From: Planctomycetota bacterium | GTDB lineage: Bacteria; Planctomycetota; Planctomycetia; Planctomycetales; Planctomycetaceae | Direction: 5' to 3' | Length of the DNA stretch: 64,000 nt | NCBI GenBank assembly: GCA_023417655.1 | Contig: JAEZFD010000031.1 | Location: 106,265-170,264, forward strand | Shown here: one piece after another, positions 47,901 to 56,150 of the stretch | Layout: the number at the start of each line of letters is the position of its first letter | Numbering within the stretch: position 1 is the first letter of the stretch | Translations under genes and position numbers: made by a program | The notes under the pieces: generated by a model | Database searches by the model: none | What the model was told of the DNA's origin: nothing | The model's input: the letters and a program-made list of their open reading frames with translations, nothing else

Positions 47901-48706
47901 GAATCCGCCTCTTTCTTCTTATCGCCGTCCGCCTTGGGAGCGGCGGCAGTAATCCACTTCGGAGCAGCTGGCGCAGCAGAGGTTTCCGATTGCCCGGGAG
48001 CTGGAGTGGCGGGCTTGCTGAGGTCCTTCAGTTCCACCTTGCGGAACTGGGCTTTCGACGGAGGACCGGCGTGCAACTGCAGTGCAATAATGCCATCCGC
48101 CCGGCGGTGAGATGCCTGCTCATCAATCAGTTCAATCGCGACCTTCCCATCGATCTTCTGAATGATCTTGTTGCCCTGAGCGATGATCGTCAGCGTGTGC
48201 CACTGCTCGAGATCAATCGGTTCGACAGTGCCTCCCAGCGGAGTCGCCTGCTTCTTCCCATCCGGGGTAATTGTCACTTTGTTGCCGCGTTCGACCAAAA
48301 TTCCGCGGCCTTTTTCTTCATAGATCATCCCGGTGTACGAAGGCTTTGCATGCACATCGGCCTGATACCCGGAAACGCCCCACTTACCCAACTCAGGGCG
48401 ACGCACCGAACGATATTGAACGCCAGTGTTGTTGTTCCCTTCGAAGCGAAACTCAACTCGCAATTCAAAATCGGAAACGGTGCCTCCGGTCCAGATCAGA
48501 AAGGTGTTTCCCTTCAGGCTTCCGTCGGAAACACCGGTGATCAGGCCATCTTTTACGGACCACAGCGCCGGATCGCCGTCCCAGTTCGTCAGATCCTTTC
48601 CGTTGAACAGCGGCTTGAACCCGTCGTCAGCGCTGACAGCGGCGGATTGAAACAGAACCCAACAGCAACAAACCAGAAGCGTGGCTAACCTTCGCACGTT
48701 TGGCAC
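44915..48706 (-). CDS. Large exported fusion: DUF1080 + galactose-binding-like + sugar-dehydrogenase propeller + HEAT + cytochrome c
   Basis: 1263 residues. Signal peptide (1-26). DUF1080 (3-keto-disaccharide hydrolase-like beta-sandwich, about 28-232: FKPLFNGKDLTNW, GVQYRS). A Pro/Lys-rich linker leads to a carbohydrate-binding-like sandwich (about 275-405). Next comes the planctomycete membrane-bound dehydrogenase beta-propeller (about 420-810: GFQVERIYSVP, DTVETLRLLPGSGGEHGPHA), helical HEAT-like repeats (about 820-1080), then a c-type heme CYTCH (about 1121-1125) with the same module as in the gene at 28046. It suggests periplasmic recognition and oxidation of a sugar derivative with electrons passed to the heme. 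Substrate unknown. Confidence 0.88.
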   Translation of the reverse strand: MPNVRRLATLLVCCCWVLFQSAAVSADDGFKPLFNGKDLTNWDGDPALWSVKDGLITGVSDGSLKGNTFLIWTGGTVSDFELRVEFRFEGNNNTGVQYRSVRRPELGKWGVSGYQADVHAKPSYTGMIYEEKGRGILVERGNKVTITPDGKKQATPLGGTVEPIDLEQWHTLTIIAQGNKIIQKIDGKVAIELIDEQASHRRADGIIALQLHAGPPSKAQFRKVELKDLSKPATPAPGQSETSAAPAAPKWITAAAPKADGDKKKEADSSGPGRVFLTREFVLDGPVKSGRLLLSCADKAQVSINGVQIAEHSGARNASNVDVAPLFTKAKAGDSVKIAFEAEGKGKNVAGLMILELIGPNGEIQTVVTDDQWNASLKPLPNWKSKDVSTADWSTAKVAAALGEKPFPLTEANLAEARKLKDPVATPVDRMIVAKGFQVERIYSVPKAIEGSWVSMCLDPQGRLIVCDQYGGLFRVTPPGIKGAESVQIESIPVDIGEAQGLLWAFDSLYVVVNKGAKYESGVYRVTDTNKDDMLDTVETLRLLPGSGGEHGPHAAVLSPDGKSIYIICGNKTDLTEFAATRVPEIWDEDQMLPRIYGKGFMKGVPAPGGYISKMSPDGKEWELVNVGYRNQYDAAFNADGEMFTYDADMEWDLNTPWYRPTRVCQILSGVDYGWRNGSGKFPEYFADTMKPVLNIGPGSPTGVCFGYGAKFPAKYQRAFYIADWSYGKLYAVHLEPNGAGYKAKAEEFITGTPLPLTDLVVNPVDQAMYFAIGGRKVQSGLYKVTYVGSDSTAPAELKDSAGAKERAQLRKLQALHLGDHPEAVKIALPFLASNDPILRSAARTAIEFRPRDEWMPQVLESKDTWTRLEGLLAICRTQVRATRNPKEAVDTVPPRWDSTDVIPPAADLIMQMSVLASLGELDDTTFTPEQSFASLRIIQLALLRFGTPEEVVRQGLIDRLGEILPTPDANANTMLLDILCYLQAPKAAAQGVALLQSAPSQEEQMNYAKALSYLRAGWTPQLRETYFKWFHQAVGYRGGVGFDLFVNDIRKNALETLSDAEKEQLKPILEHQPMVAPVAAVAPRPFVKEWKRDEVLDLMQNKLNGRDFENGRKLFGAASCYTCHRFNGEGGALGPDLTALAGRFDATAILESIIDPNKEISDQYAAVQIITIDGKVVIGRIMNLHGEVMRINTNMLDPNETVGVEQRQIEEMSLSKTSMMPAGLLNTLNEEEVLDLMAFLLSRGDRNHAMFKSANSKGTAGE

Positions 48707-49120
48707 TCCCCAGAGGACGATTGCATTCCCGCATCATGCGGCGGGGATAGAACTCAACAGACCATCCTCGTCTGTGGCCCTATCGTTGAAACCGGAGACC
48801 GGTCGATCGCCTACAATAAGAAACTACGGGGCGAGAATTCAACGAATGTCGATTCATTCGATGCAATCGACTCGTTGAAATGCCGCGGCACTTCAAGGTC
48901 CATATGCAATCGGAGAGAGACCGCACAACCCGAAGGGATTGTGTCCCTACGCACAACGCCAGGGATTCTCGTGTCATACAGTGCGTGAGAACCCGACTCG
49001 ACGGATGCTCTCCTTCGGACGCGGCAACAGCATCGCTCAGGGGACAGCCCAGTCCTTGCCCAGTCCTTGCAATTCACACGGAAGTGACTTCGATCCACAT
49101 CCGCGATCCACATCCGCAGT
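48707..49120. other. Intergenic stretch with short tandem repeats
   Basis: About 410 bp. Contains two short perfect tandem duplications: an 11-bp unit (GCCCAGTCCTT, 49047-49068) and a 13-bp unit (CGATCCACATCCG, 49091-49116). No gene. Confidence 0.6.
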
Positions 49121-49342
49121 TCAGACGGGGCCGGCGGTCTTGTCGACGTGCCGCAATTCAGCGCGTAGCTTCTCCAATTCAACGCGAAGCCTTTGAAGCA
49201 ACGTCGTCTGATAGGCCTGCAATCGATTCAATCCATCCAGATCGCGTAGAATGGAGTCGACTCCCTGCTCTTCATGCGAGGGCTCCGAGATGGAATTGTC
49301 GCGATCGAGTGTTTCACTCTGGCGTTTCCGGGGCATCTTCAT
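49121..49342 (-). CDS. Small putative coiled-coil protein
   Basis: 73 residues from the ATG at 49342. The C-terminal half (LNRLQAYQTTLLQRLRVELE and following) is a strong amphipathic helix or coiled coil; the N-terminus is polar. No domain recognised, and the ribosome site is weak. It is divergent from the S24-type repressor gene, which raises the chance that it is real and co-regulated. Could also be non-coding. Confidence 0.4.
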   Translation of the reverse strand: MKMPRKRQSETLDRDNSISEPSHEEQGVDSILRDLDGLNRLQAYQTTLLQRLRVELEKLRAELRHVDKTAGPV

Positions 49343-49521
49343 AGGATCCGTGTCTTGGGTCTGAAACCAGACATTGGAATCGCGCACGATGACCCCACCT
49401 GCTTTCGAGACCCGTTCACCGAAAGCAAAGAGCGGCCCACCGCATGACAGCACGAATGTGACAAACCCCGCAGACCCCGCGGCGACTGAAACACCCTGAT
49501 CGCGTCAATTGAAGCAAGAAC

Positions 49522-49537
49522 TTACCCAAATGGGTAA
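49522..49537. promoter_or_regulatory. Palindrome across the start codon of the S24 repressor gene
   Basis: TTACCCA (49522-49528), AA, TGGGTAA (49531-49537): perfect 7-bp arms with a 2-bp centre. The ATG begins at 49530, in the centre of the palindrome, a position suited to autorepression. Confidence 0.55.
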
Positions 49538-50483
49538 AACAAATCAACCTAATTTTCAGGATTCGTTGTCCGCGCGGCTGACTGCGGTGCGAGTCTCGCA
49601 TTATGGAGAGCGCGGGCGTTCAGAGTTTGCGCGTGATCTCGGGGTTCCGATCACGACCTATGTGCATTACGAGACGGGCCGATCACCTCCTGCGGAGCTT
49701 TTGTTGAAAGTCGCGAGGCTAACGGGGACGCGACTCGAATGGCTCATCGCCGGATCAGGGGTTCGAGAAGATCTGAATCAAGGCCAGGAAGCCGATCCGG
49801 TTCGGGCGCTTGCGGATGAATTCGCGCGGCTTCTCTTCCGATCGCCAGAACTCATTCCGTCTGCAGAAGAATTTGTGAAGGCACTGCGTGGCCTCGCTTC
49901 CGATCATTCTCAGTTACCCCTATCGCCGCCTGGCTCGGACGCCCAACTGATCCCGATCATCGGCAGCACTGCCGCCGGTCTGGCCCACTATTGGAGTGAG
50001 CTCAAGACAGATGTCGGCGGAGCGGAGGCGGATGCCCGGGTTGAGGAGATCTTGCAGAAACTGACCTCTGAAGTAACAAGTGGCGATGGCGAAACAACAG
50101 TCGTCAACTCACTGGAAGGCGACTCGGTTTCGCTCGTCCAGTATTCCACTCCAGATCAGTATGGCATCCTTGAGTTTCTCTCAGCGGCTGGATTGAAGAA
50201 GCGTTATCCCAAGGCAGTTGCCTGGAGAATTGACGGCGACAGTATGACGCCACGCTATGCCGATGGCGATCTTGTTGTCACCAGTCCAGACTTCCCTGCA
50301 GTGGAATCTCATCCCTGTGTCGCCCGACAGATCAATCAGATCGGCGTCAACTGCAAGCTCTATCAGAGCCAAGGAGACGAGATTCTCCTGATCCCGATTA
50401 ACCCGGCCTGTGAGACACAGCGGTTCCCAAGATCATCACTGCTGTGGGCCTGGCGGGTACTGGCGTCCGTCCGCCTAAAGTGA
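49530..50483 (+). CDS. HTH_3/S24 (LexA/CI-like) transcriptional regulator
   Basis: 317 residues from ATG 49530. An HTH_3-type DNA-binding domain (about 10-80; GERGRSEFARDLGVPITTYV) is joined by a linker to an S24 peptidase domain (about 140-317). The latter has an Ala-Gly cleavage bond candidate at 149/150 (STAAGLAH), nucleophile S238 (IDGDSMTPRY) and general base K276 (GVNCKLYQ). This is the plan of LexA/CI repressors that self-cleave when induced. The palindrome at 49522-49537 overlaps its start. An upstream TTG (49509) is less likely. Target genes beyond its own are unknown; it is not the usual short LexA. Confidence 0.82.
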   Translation: MGKTNQPNFQDSLSARLTAVRVSHYGERGRSEFARDLGVPITTYVHYETGRSPPAELLLKVARLTGTRLEWLIAGSGVREDLNQGQEADPVRALADEFARLLFRSPELIPSAEEFVKALRGLASDHSQLPLSPPGSDAQLIPIIGSTAAGLAHYWSELKTDVGGAEADARVEEILQKLTSEVTSGDGETTVVNSLEGDSVSLVQYSTPDQYGILEFLSAAGLKKRYPKAVAWRIDGDSMTPRYADGDLVVTSPDFPAVESHPCVARQINQIGVNCKLYQSQGDEILLIPINPACETQRFPRSSLLWAWRVLASVRLK

Positions 50484-50550
50484 GTCCGATGAGTTCATCG
50501 ATCTCATCGAAGGGCTGATTCCCGGACAGCTTCTCAGACGCACGCCGGGT

Positions 50551-51588
50551 TCATGTCGAGTCGCGGACGATTAATCGCGGCTGAATGATTCGGACCTTGT
50601 TGTCGCCGGTCACCTTGCCTTTGATTGATTGAATCATCAGATCGACTGCGGCTTCCGCATAGTCAGCGTGACACTGATCAATCGTCGTGAGAGCAGGTTC
50701 AATCACTTCCGCGATATCCAGATTGTCATAGCCGGTCACAGCAACATCGCGAGGAACCTCTTTTCCATAGCGACGCAGCCCCTGGATGAGACGAACGGCC
50801 CACTCGTCATTAGAAGCGAGAATGGCATCCGCCTTCTGGGAAATCACCAGCTTCTGGACGCACTGATCAATCACTTCGGCGGTCGGTCGCTGAGCCCCCA
50901 TCGGGTTCACCCAGATCAGCTTGTCTGCAGAACTGAGTCGATGACGCTTCACAGCCGCCTTCCAGGCATCGGCGCGAACTGACATCAGCGAGTCGGACAT
51001 GGACCAGAGTTCCATGGCAATTCGCTTTCGTCCACGTTCAACAAGATGATCGACAAGCTGATTCACAGCAGAGGCAGTGTCGACCCGGACGCAGGACTGC
51101 GAACTCAGAATCGGTGACGCATGAATCACCGCACGAGAGCTGGTCCGAAAGACCGTCTGCAAGTCGTCGCGGATTCCCTGAATCGCATCAAACAGACAAA
51201 GAACGCCGTCGATTCCCCGGGAATAAAAGTCCTCGAGGTACGCCTGAATCTCCTTGGGATCCTGATGAACCTGACCGATGACCAGACGGTATCCCCGGCG
51301 GCGGGCTTCGATTTCAACGGCCGCAAGTCGGGCAGAAAAGACAGCGGTATTCACCGTGTCGAGAATGACGCCGAGTGTCTTATTGGGACGTCCACGCAGT
51401 TGCTGAGCCGCCTGATTAGGTCGGTAATCCAGTGCTGTGGCGATCTCCATGACTCGAGCCCGGGTCTCTTCCGAAACCCTCACATTGTCTTTCCCTGACT
51501 GGTTCAGAATGTGTCCGACTGCGGCTCGTGAGACACCGGCCTTCTTGGCGATGTCGATCAGTCGGACTTTCTGGTTTCGCATGGTCAT
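50551..51588 (-). CDS. LacI-family transcriptional regulator
   Basis: 345 residues. N-terminal LacI HTH (about 8-60; VRLIDIAKKAGVSRAAVGHI) with hinge LDYRPNQAAQQLRG. The periplasmic-binding-like effector domain follows (NKTLGVILDTVNTAVFSA, GVLCLFDA, VAVTGYDNLDIAEVIEPALTTIDQ split over about 270-315). No catabolic operon adjoins it, so its targets are elsewhere or it regulates itself; effector is presumably a sugar or sugar derivative. Confidence 0.88.
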   Translation of the reverse strand: MTMRNQKVRLIDIAKKAGVSRAAVGHILNQSGKDNVRVSEETRARVMEIATALDYRPNQAAQQLRGRPNKTLGVILDTVNTAVFSARLAAVEIEARRRGYRLVIGQVHQDPKEIQAYLEDFYSRGIDGVLCLFDAIQGIRDDLQTVFRTSSRAVIHASPILSSQSCVRVDTASAVNQLVDHLVERGRKRIAMELWSMSDSLMSVRADAWKAAVKRHRLSSADKLIWVNPMGAQRPTAEVIDQCVQKLVISQKADAILASNDEWAVRLIQGLRRYGKEVPRDVAVTGYDNLDIAEVIEPALTTIDQCHADYAEAAVDLMIQSIKGKVTGDNKVRIIQPRLIVRDST

Positions 51589-52223
51589 CAGAGATGTTCA
51601 CCAGTTCTGAATTTCAGGCCTGATCAGGCATGGGAGGAGGCTCTTCGGGAGGCACGAGAGCCCAGACAACGCAGCGGCAAGATTGCACCCAGATTGCGCC
51701 GCTTGCCCAACAATGTGCCTCAAAGCGACGACGACTTTCAAGCGAAACAGAGGAAAACGAGGCCACCATTGTCAGAAATTTGGCAAACATCAGCGCAAGC
51801 GATGCGAAAGCGAGAGTCAGTCCGCACCGGGAAAACCTGATTGAGCGGCCATTCCTGAAGGGGCAGCCCAATCAGACTGAGAGAACAGAAATAATCGCGT
51901 GATCAAGTACCTCTGACCGGATGACTCGAGACCTCGCCTCGCTTGCGATTCATAAACAGGATGTGACTTTGGGAACTGCGGCCCAATCGTAATCTGTCCG
52001 AGGCATCCTGAGAAAAGAAATCGCCCCATGTATCGAGAAATTCAAGTCGCGTGCGCGACATTGATTCCGGACAGTCAAATTGGATCGGCGAGTAAAGAGA
52101 GCCGTGGGTGCCGTAGCAGGGACGCACTGAGAACTGCGGGCGGTTTCGAATGAACGATCTGATTGTCACTGACAGCCTATTTTTCCCAGCTGCCGAGCAG
52201 TGAAAGTTATTCGGCGAGTCGGT
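51589..52223. other. Region with doubtful short reading frames
   Basis: About 635 bp. Overlapping open frames on the minus strand (51614-51871, 51903-52169) and plus strand (51630-51902) lack domains. The frame 51903-52169 has a protein-like composition (Trp, Phe, paired acidic and basic residues) but I cannot support a call. Confidence 0.4.
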
Positions 52224-52652
52224 CTAAGTCGAAAGCCCGAGTTGGGCGTTTCCGCCGGCGATTCGATTCTTCTCCAGCCAAAGGTCTTCCGTCTGCTTTT
52301 CGTTTATTCCAAGACCGTGGTGCAACTCCCAGATCGTGTCGCTGGTCTGAACAACGAACTTGCGGAACCAGAGCATCTGCCGGACCCGCTCCCGGGGGGA
52401 GATCAGTCGAACCTCGACTCCCTTTTCCATCCAGTCGAAGAGCATCCCGAAGAAGCCGCTCGGGACATGCTGAACGAAGGTCATGTCGATGAGAATTCTG
52501 TCGGTCCCTTCCTGGAGAATCAGGCGAATTAACGTATCTCGAATTAACGACAGATCAGCCCCGTCCCAGATCTCCATATCACCGATGCTGACAACAACTC
52601 CCTGATCCGTCTCTTCAACGGAAAGCCCGTGGGTGTACTTGCGCTCGGCCAT
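52224..52652 (-). CDS. STAS-domain protein
   Basis: 142 residues from the ATG at 52652. The fold runs strand-helix as in anti-sigma-factor antagonists: VVVSIGDMEIWDGADL, then ILIDMTFVQHVPSGFFGML and VRLISPRERVRQML. The position that is a phosphorylatable Ser in SpoIIAA-like proteins falls in VPSGFFG (Ser present). It may act in a partner-switching pathway; no anti-sigma kinase or phosphatase gene is in the window. Cytoplasmic, no signal peptide. Confidence 0.75.
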   Translation of the reverse strand: MAERKYTHGLSVEETDQGVVVSIGDMEIWDGADLSLIRDTLIRLILQEGTDRILIDMTFVQHVPSGFFGMLFDWMEKGVEVRLISPRERVRQMLWFRKFVVQTSDTIWELHHGLGINEKQTEDLWLEKNRIAGGNAQLGLST

Positions 52653-53291
52653 TGATTTCGGTCCCGTAAGCAAACTGAGGTGCCCTTGATAACATCCCTG
52701 TGCTCACGCAATCGCAGCGCCAGATTTCGGAGTGGCCGGAACCGCGGGCTCTGCCCCTCGCCACAACATGAATACCAATCAGCAATTAAACGCAATGCTG
52801 CCAAAAAGAAGAATGTTGCCTTCCGTCACCCGCGTCTCTTTTCCTCATCATCAAAACCGTAAAATGAGGCAAGATGGCATCACAATGGGGGGACAATGTC
52901 TCAGGACGTAGACATTGATGAAAACGGATGGAAAGAGAAGCCGGAAGGGGAACTGCAGGACTCTTAAGTTGCTGATAAGTGCTGAACTGCGGACAATTTC
53001 GGCCTGCGAAGTGGTCACAAAAGAAGAACGGCATATAATTGAACGGCCATTGGTTTGGTCCAAGGTTCTTGGTGGACCTGCTAAGACCCCTGACGAACCT
53101 CCTGAGTGGCCTCCGGCTCTCTCCGGCAACAGCGTTTGACTGCCCGACTCCGCGCCCCAGACGGAACTCAGACGGAGTCGCACGAAAAACGCGGCACTCC
53201 AATGAAAGGGATTGATTGCTTTCGGTGAGATCAGGAATCTCGTCCGTTATAGATCCCCTCCCCCCCTCGAACGTCCAACCTAAAGAAGTCC
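52653..53291. other. Divergent intergenic region
   Basis: About 640 bp between the STAS gene and the peroxidase gene. No gene or structured element could be supported. Confidence 0.45.
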
Positions 53292-54578
53292 ATGAATTCC
53301 AAACTTCGCTCTGCATTCCTGCTTGGAGGACTGGCGATCTGCAGTCCGCTGTTCGTCTCTCTCTCACAACAGTCAGTGATTCATGCTGCGGAGGCTGCGG
53401 CGAGTGAAGCTGCGGCGAGTGAGGAGGTCCTGCTGGGTTCTGGCGATCTGCTGACTGGCATCCCGGGTAAAGGGCCTCTCACAGAAGAGGAAATCAAGAA
53501 GTGGTTTTCGGATCCCCGAAACCATCTACCGCTCAAGGTAAAACTTCCACTCGGGCTGGCTGCCGGAGAGGCTTCCATCAAAGGGCTCGACAAGAACCCG
53601 ATGACGCGAGCCAAGATTGAACTCGGGCGTCAGCTCTATTTCGATCCACGGCTCTCCGCGGATGGAACGATCAGCTGTGCTTCCTGCCATCACCCCGAGA
53701 GCGGCTTTGGACGTGAAACCCGCTTCGGAGTTGGCATCGGCGGACAGGAGGGAGGTCGCAACTCTCCGATCAGTTACAACCGAATTCTCTCAGACCTGCA
53801 GTTCTGGGACGGTCGCGCTCATTCACTGGAAGATCAGGCAATTGGTCCGATCGCCAACCCCATCGAAATGGGAAACACGCATGACACATGCGTTGCCGAC
53901 CTGCGGAAGATTCCCGGCTACGTTCTGGAATTCGAAGCCGTCTTCGGCAAGAACTCCATCACCATCGAAAACGTCGGGAATGCAATCGCCGCGTTCGAGC
54001 GGGCAATCGTGACGAATCCTTCACCGTTCGACTATTACGAAGAAGTGCAGCGGTTTGCCAAACTTGATCCGGAAGACCTGAAAGAACTGCTCGAAGACCA
54101 GCCCCAGGTCGCAGCAGAACTGAAAGCCGCGAAAGAGGCTCTCGCAGCCCACCCCATGTCAGAAAGTGCGATTCGTGGCCGGGATCTGTTCTTCAGTGAT
54201 CGCTCGAACTGTGCCACCTGTCACGTCGGTGCAAATCTCACCGATGAACTGTATCACAATCTCGGAGTCGGGATGGACGTGGAGAAACCCGATCCAGGAC
54301 GTGAAGCGATCACGAACAATCCGAAGGATTGGGGGGCATTCAAAACTCCGACAATCCGTAACGTGGCAACATCAGCTCCGTACATGCACGACGGAAGCCT
54401 GAAGACCCTGATGGAAGTGGTTGAGCACTACGACAAAGGGGGCATCCCCAACAAGAACCTCAGCGACAAGATCAAGAAGCTGAATCTGACTCCTCAGGAG
54501 AAACTCGATCTGGTGGCCTTCATGGAAGCTTGCACCGGCGAGTTCCCGAAAATGGAGCACGGTCGCCTGCCTAAGTAG
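53292..54578 (+). CDS. Di-heme cytochrome c peroxidase (CcpA/MauG family)
   Basis: 428 residues. Signal peptide (1-35). Two CxxCH heme sites: CASCHH at about 130 and CATCHV at about 307. The region GVGIGGQEGGRNSP and RNVATSAPYMHDGSLKTL (the His after YM is a likely axial ligand) are family hallmarks. It reduces hydrogen peroxide in the periplasm with electrons from a small cytochrome, or makes related MauG-type oxidations. Terminated by the hairpin at 54611. Confidence 0.9.
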   Translation: MNSKLRSAFLLGGLAICSPLFVSLSQQSVIHAAEAAASEAAASEEVLLGSGDLLTGIPGKGPLTEEEIKKWFSDPRNHLPLKVKLPLGLAAGEASIKGLDKNPMTRAKIELGRQLYFDPRLSADGTISCASCHHPESGFGRETRFGVGIGGQEGGRNSPISYNRILSDLQFWDGRAHSLEDQAIGPIANPIEMGNTHDTCVADLRKIPGYVLEFEAVFGKNSITIENVGNAIAAFERAIVTNPSPFDYYEEVQRFAKLDPEDLKELLEDQPQVAAELKAAKEALAAHPMSESAIRGRDLFFSDRSNCATCHVGANLTDELYHNLGVGMDVEKPDPGREAITNNPKDWGAFKTPTIRNVATSAPYMHDGSLKTLMEVVEHYDKGGIPNKNLSDKIKKLNLTPQEKLDLVAFMEACTGEFPKMEHGRLPK

Positions 54579-54610
54579 TTCGCGAGCTTCAGACGGATTG
54601 TGAATAGAGA

Positions 54611-54650
54611 ACGCCCGCCTGACGGAACTGTCAGGCGGGCGTTTTTGTTT
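54611..54650 (+). terminator. Intrinsic terminator of the peroxidase gene
   Basis: ACGCCCGCCTGAC (54611-54623) and GTCAGGCGGGCGT (54630-54642) are perfect 13-bp arms with a 6-base loop, followed by TTTTTG. The convergent Gfo/Idh/MocA gene ends at 54687. Confidence 0.93.
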
Positions 54651-54686
54651 CCCGATGAGTGCGGACAAACAAGACAAACAGGGGAA

Positions 54687-56018
54687 TTAGACGATCTGGG
54701 GATAGACCCATTCTCCGCGGTATTCGCGAGACAGCAGTTTGTCAGCCGCTGCGTCGTCGACAAACCGCTCTTTCTCCCCGTCCCAGACGACACTTCGCCC
54801 CAGTTTCATCGAGAGCATGCCCAACAGGCTCATCGTGGTCGCGCGGTGACCAATTTCAATACTGGCTGCAGGGCTTTGCTTCGTCTCGATTGAATTCAGA
54901 AAGTCACGCCAGAGCATCGTCACGTTGTGACCATCCTGCGGATTGTCGAACTGCGGGTCCTGATGAACCACCGGCTTCTTGCCGTCACGAGGGTAGAACG
55001 TCCACCCGTCACGCCAGCCCATGTGAAAGACGCCGTTTTCGCCATAGAAATAGCAACCGAACGGGTGCGGTTGCCCCCCTGGACCGCCGAACTTCCGGTG
55101 CTCCCATGTGGCAGTAAAAGACTCAAATTCATAGACGGCGACCTGATGATCTGGGGCATCCGTCGTCTGTTCATTCTCATTCAGAATCGGAGCGCCGGCG
55201 ACTTCGCGTCCGCCAGTTGAAAAGATCTTCCGCGGAGTCTGTCCGTCTGCCCACCAGAGAACCTGATCGAGCCAGTGGACGCCCCAGTCCCCGAGTTGAC
55301 CGTTGGCGAAGTCAAGAAACTCGCGGAAGCCGCCTGGATGAATTCTTCGACAATACGGACGTAGCGGCGCGGGTCCGCAATACATGTCCCAGTTCATTCC
55401 TTCTGGCGGATCGGTGTTGCGGGTCGGGTTCTCACGACCGCCGCCTCCGTTCACGAACATCTTCACCATGGCAACATTGCCGAGATGTTCCTTCTTGCGG
55501 AGGAACTGCATTCCTGAGACGTGATGGGGGCCAATGCGTCGGTGCAGGCCGACCTGAACAATACGGTCAGCAGCCTTCGCGGCCGAGACGATTGCCCGAC
55601 TTTCGTTGATCGTGTGCCCTGTTGGTTTCTCGACGAAGACATGAGCTCCATGCTTCAATGCGGCAATCGACTGCAATGAGTGCCAATGGTCGGGGGTCGC
55701 AATGATGGCAATGTCGATCTGCTCTTGATCGAACATCTCGCGGAAATCGGAGTAACTGCGAGGTTGATCCGACGTCATTCCGCCGAGTTCATCAATGGCC
55801 ACCTCTCGTTGACTCGGGTCGACATCGCACAGCGCAACCACCTGCGACTGACCTGACTTCACCGCCTCTTCAAGAATATTCATCCCCCACCAGCCAGTGC
55901 CGATCAAAGCGGTTCTGTACCGTTTAACTTTGTCTGCTCCCAGAATGGCAGGAGCCGCAAAGGCGGACATTCCAAGAGCCGCACTGGACTTGAGAAAAGA
56001 ACGGCGGGTCAGCGTCAT
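54687..56018 (-). CDS. TAT-exported Gfo/Idh/MocA-family oxidoreductase
   Basis: 443 residues. N-terminal twin-arginine signal TRRSFLKSSA with a hydrophobic core ending near Ala-Pro-Ala. The Rossmann domain TALIGTGWWGMNILEEA follows, then HVFVEKPTGHTINESRA (EKP motif) and a C-terminal domain with WGVHWLDQVLWW. Planctomycetes carry many such exported NAD-dependent enzymes, probably for sugar derivatives, as the cofactor must be loaded in the cytoplasm. The ATG at 56018 is used; an upstream in-frame start would lie outside the signal. Confidence 0.88.
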   Translation of the reverse strand: MTLTRRSFLKSSAALGMSAFAAPAILGADKVKRYRTALIGTGWWGMNILEEAVKSGQSQVVALCDVDPSQREVAIDELGGMTSDQPRSYSDFREMFDQEQIDIAIIATPDHWHSLQSIAALKHGAHVFVEKPTGHTINESRAIVSAAKAADRIVQVGLHRRIGPHHVSGMQFLRKKEHLGNVAMVKMFVNGGGGRENPTRNTDPPEGMNWDMYCGPAPLRPYCRRIHPGGFREFLDFANGQLGDWGVHWLDQVLWWADGQTPRKIFSTGGREVAGAPILNENEQTTDAPDHQVAVYEFESFTATWEHRKFGGPGGQPHPFGCYFYGENGVFHMGWRDGWTFYPRDGKKPVVHQDPQFDNPQDGHNVTMLWRDFLNSIETKQSPAASIEIGHRATTMSLLGMLSMKLGRSVVWDGEKERFVDDAAADKLLSREYRGEWVYPQIV

Positions 56019-56150
56019 ATCAGGTTCGACCTTCTCTCTTGGTGCGGACAATGAAATCAATTTGAAGATTAGCCACCCAGCGACGATGACTTCCCTCTGC
56101 AACTGCTGTGAATGGGGGATCACCGCGACTGAGCGTTTCAGGGGTGCGGC

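Noticed and set aside
52786..53367. Minus-strand frame of 193 codons before the peroxidase gene
   Set aside because: Overlaps the start of the supported peroxidase gene and shows no domain; treated as non-coding.
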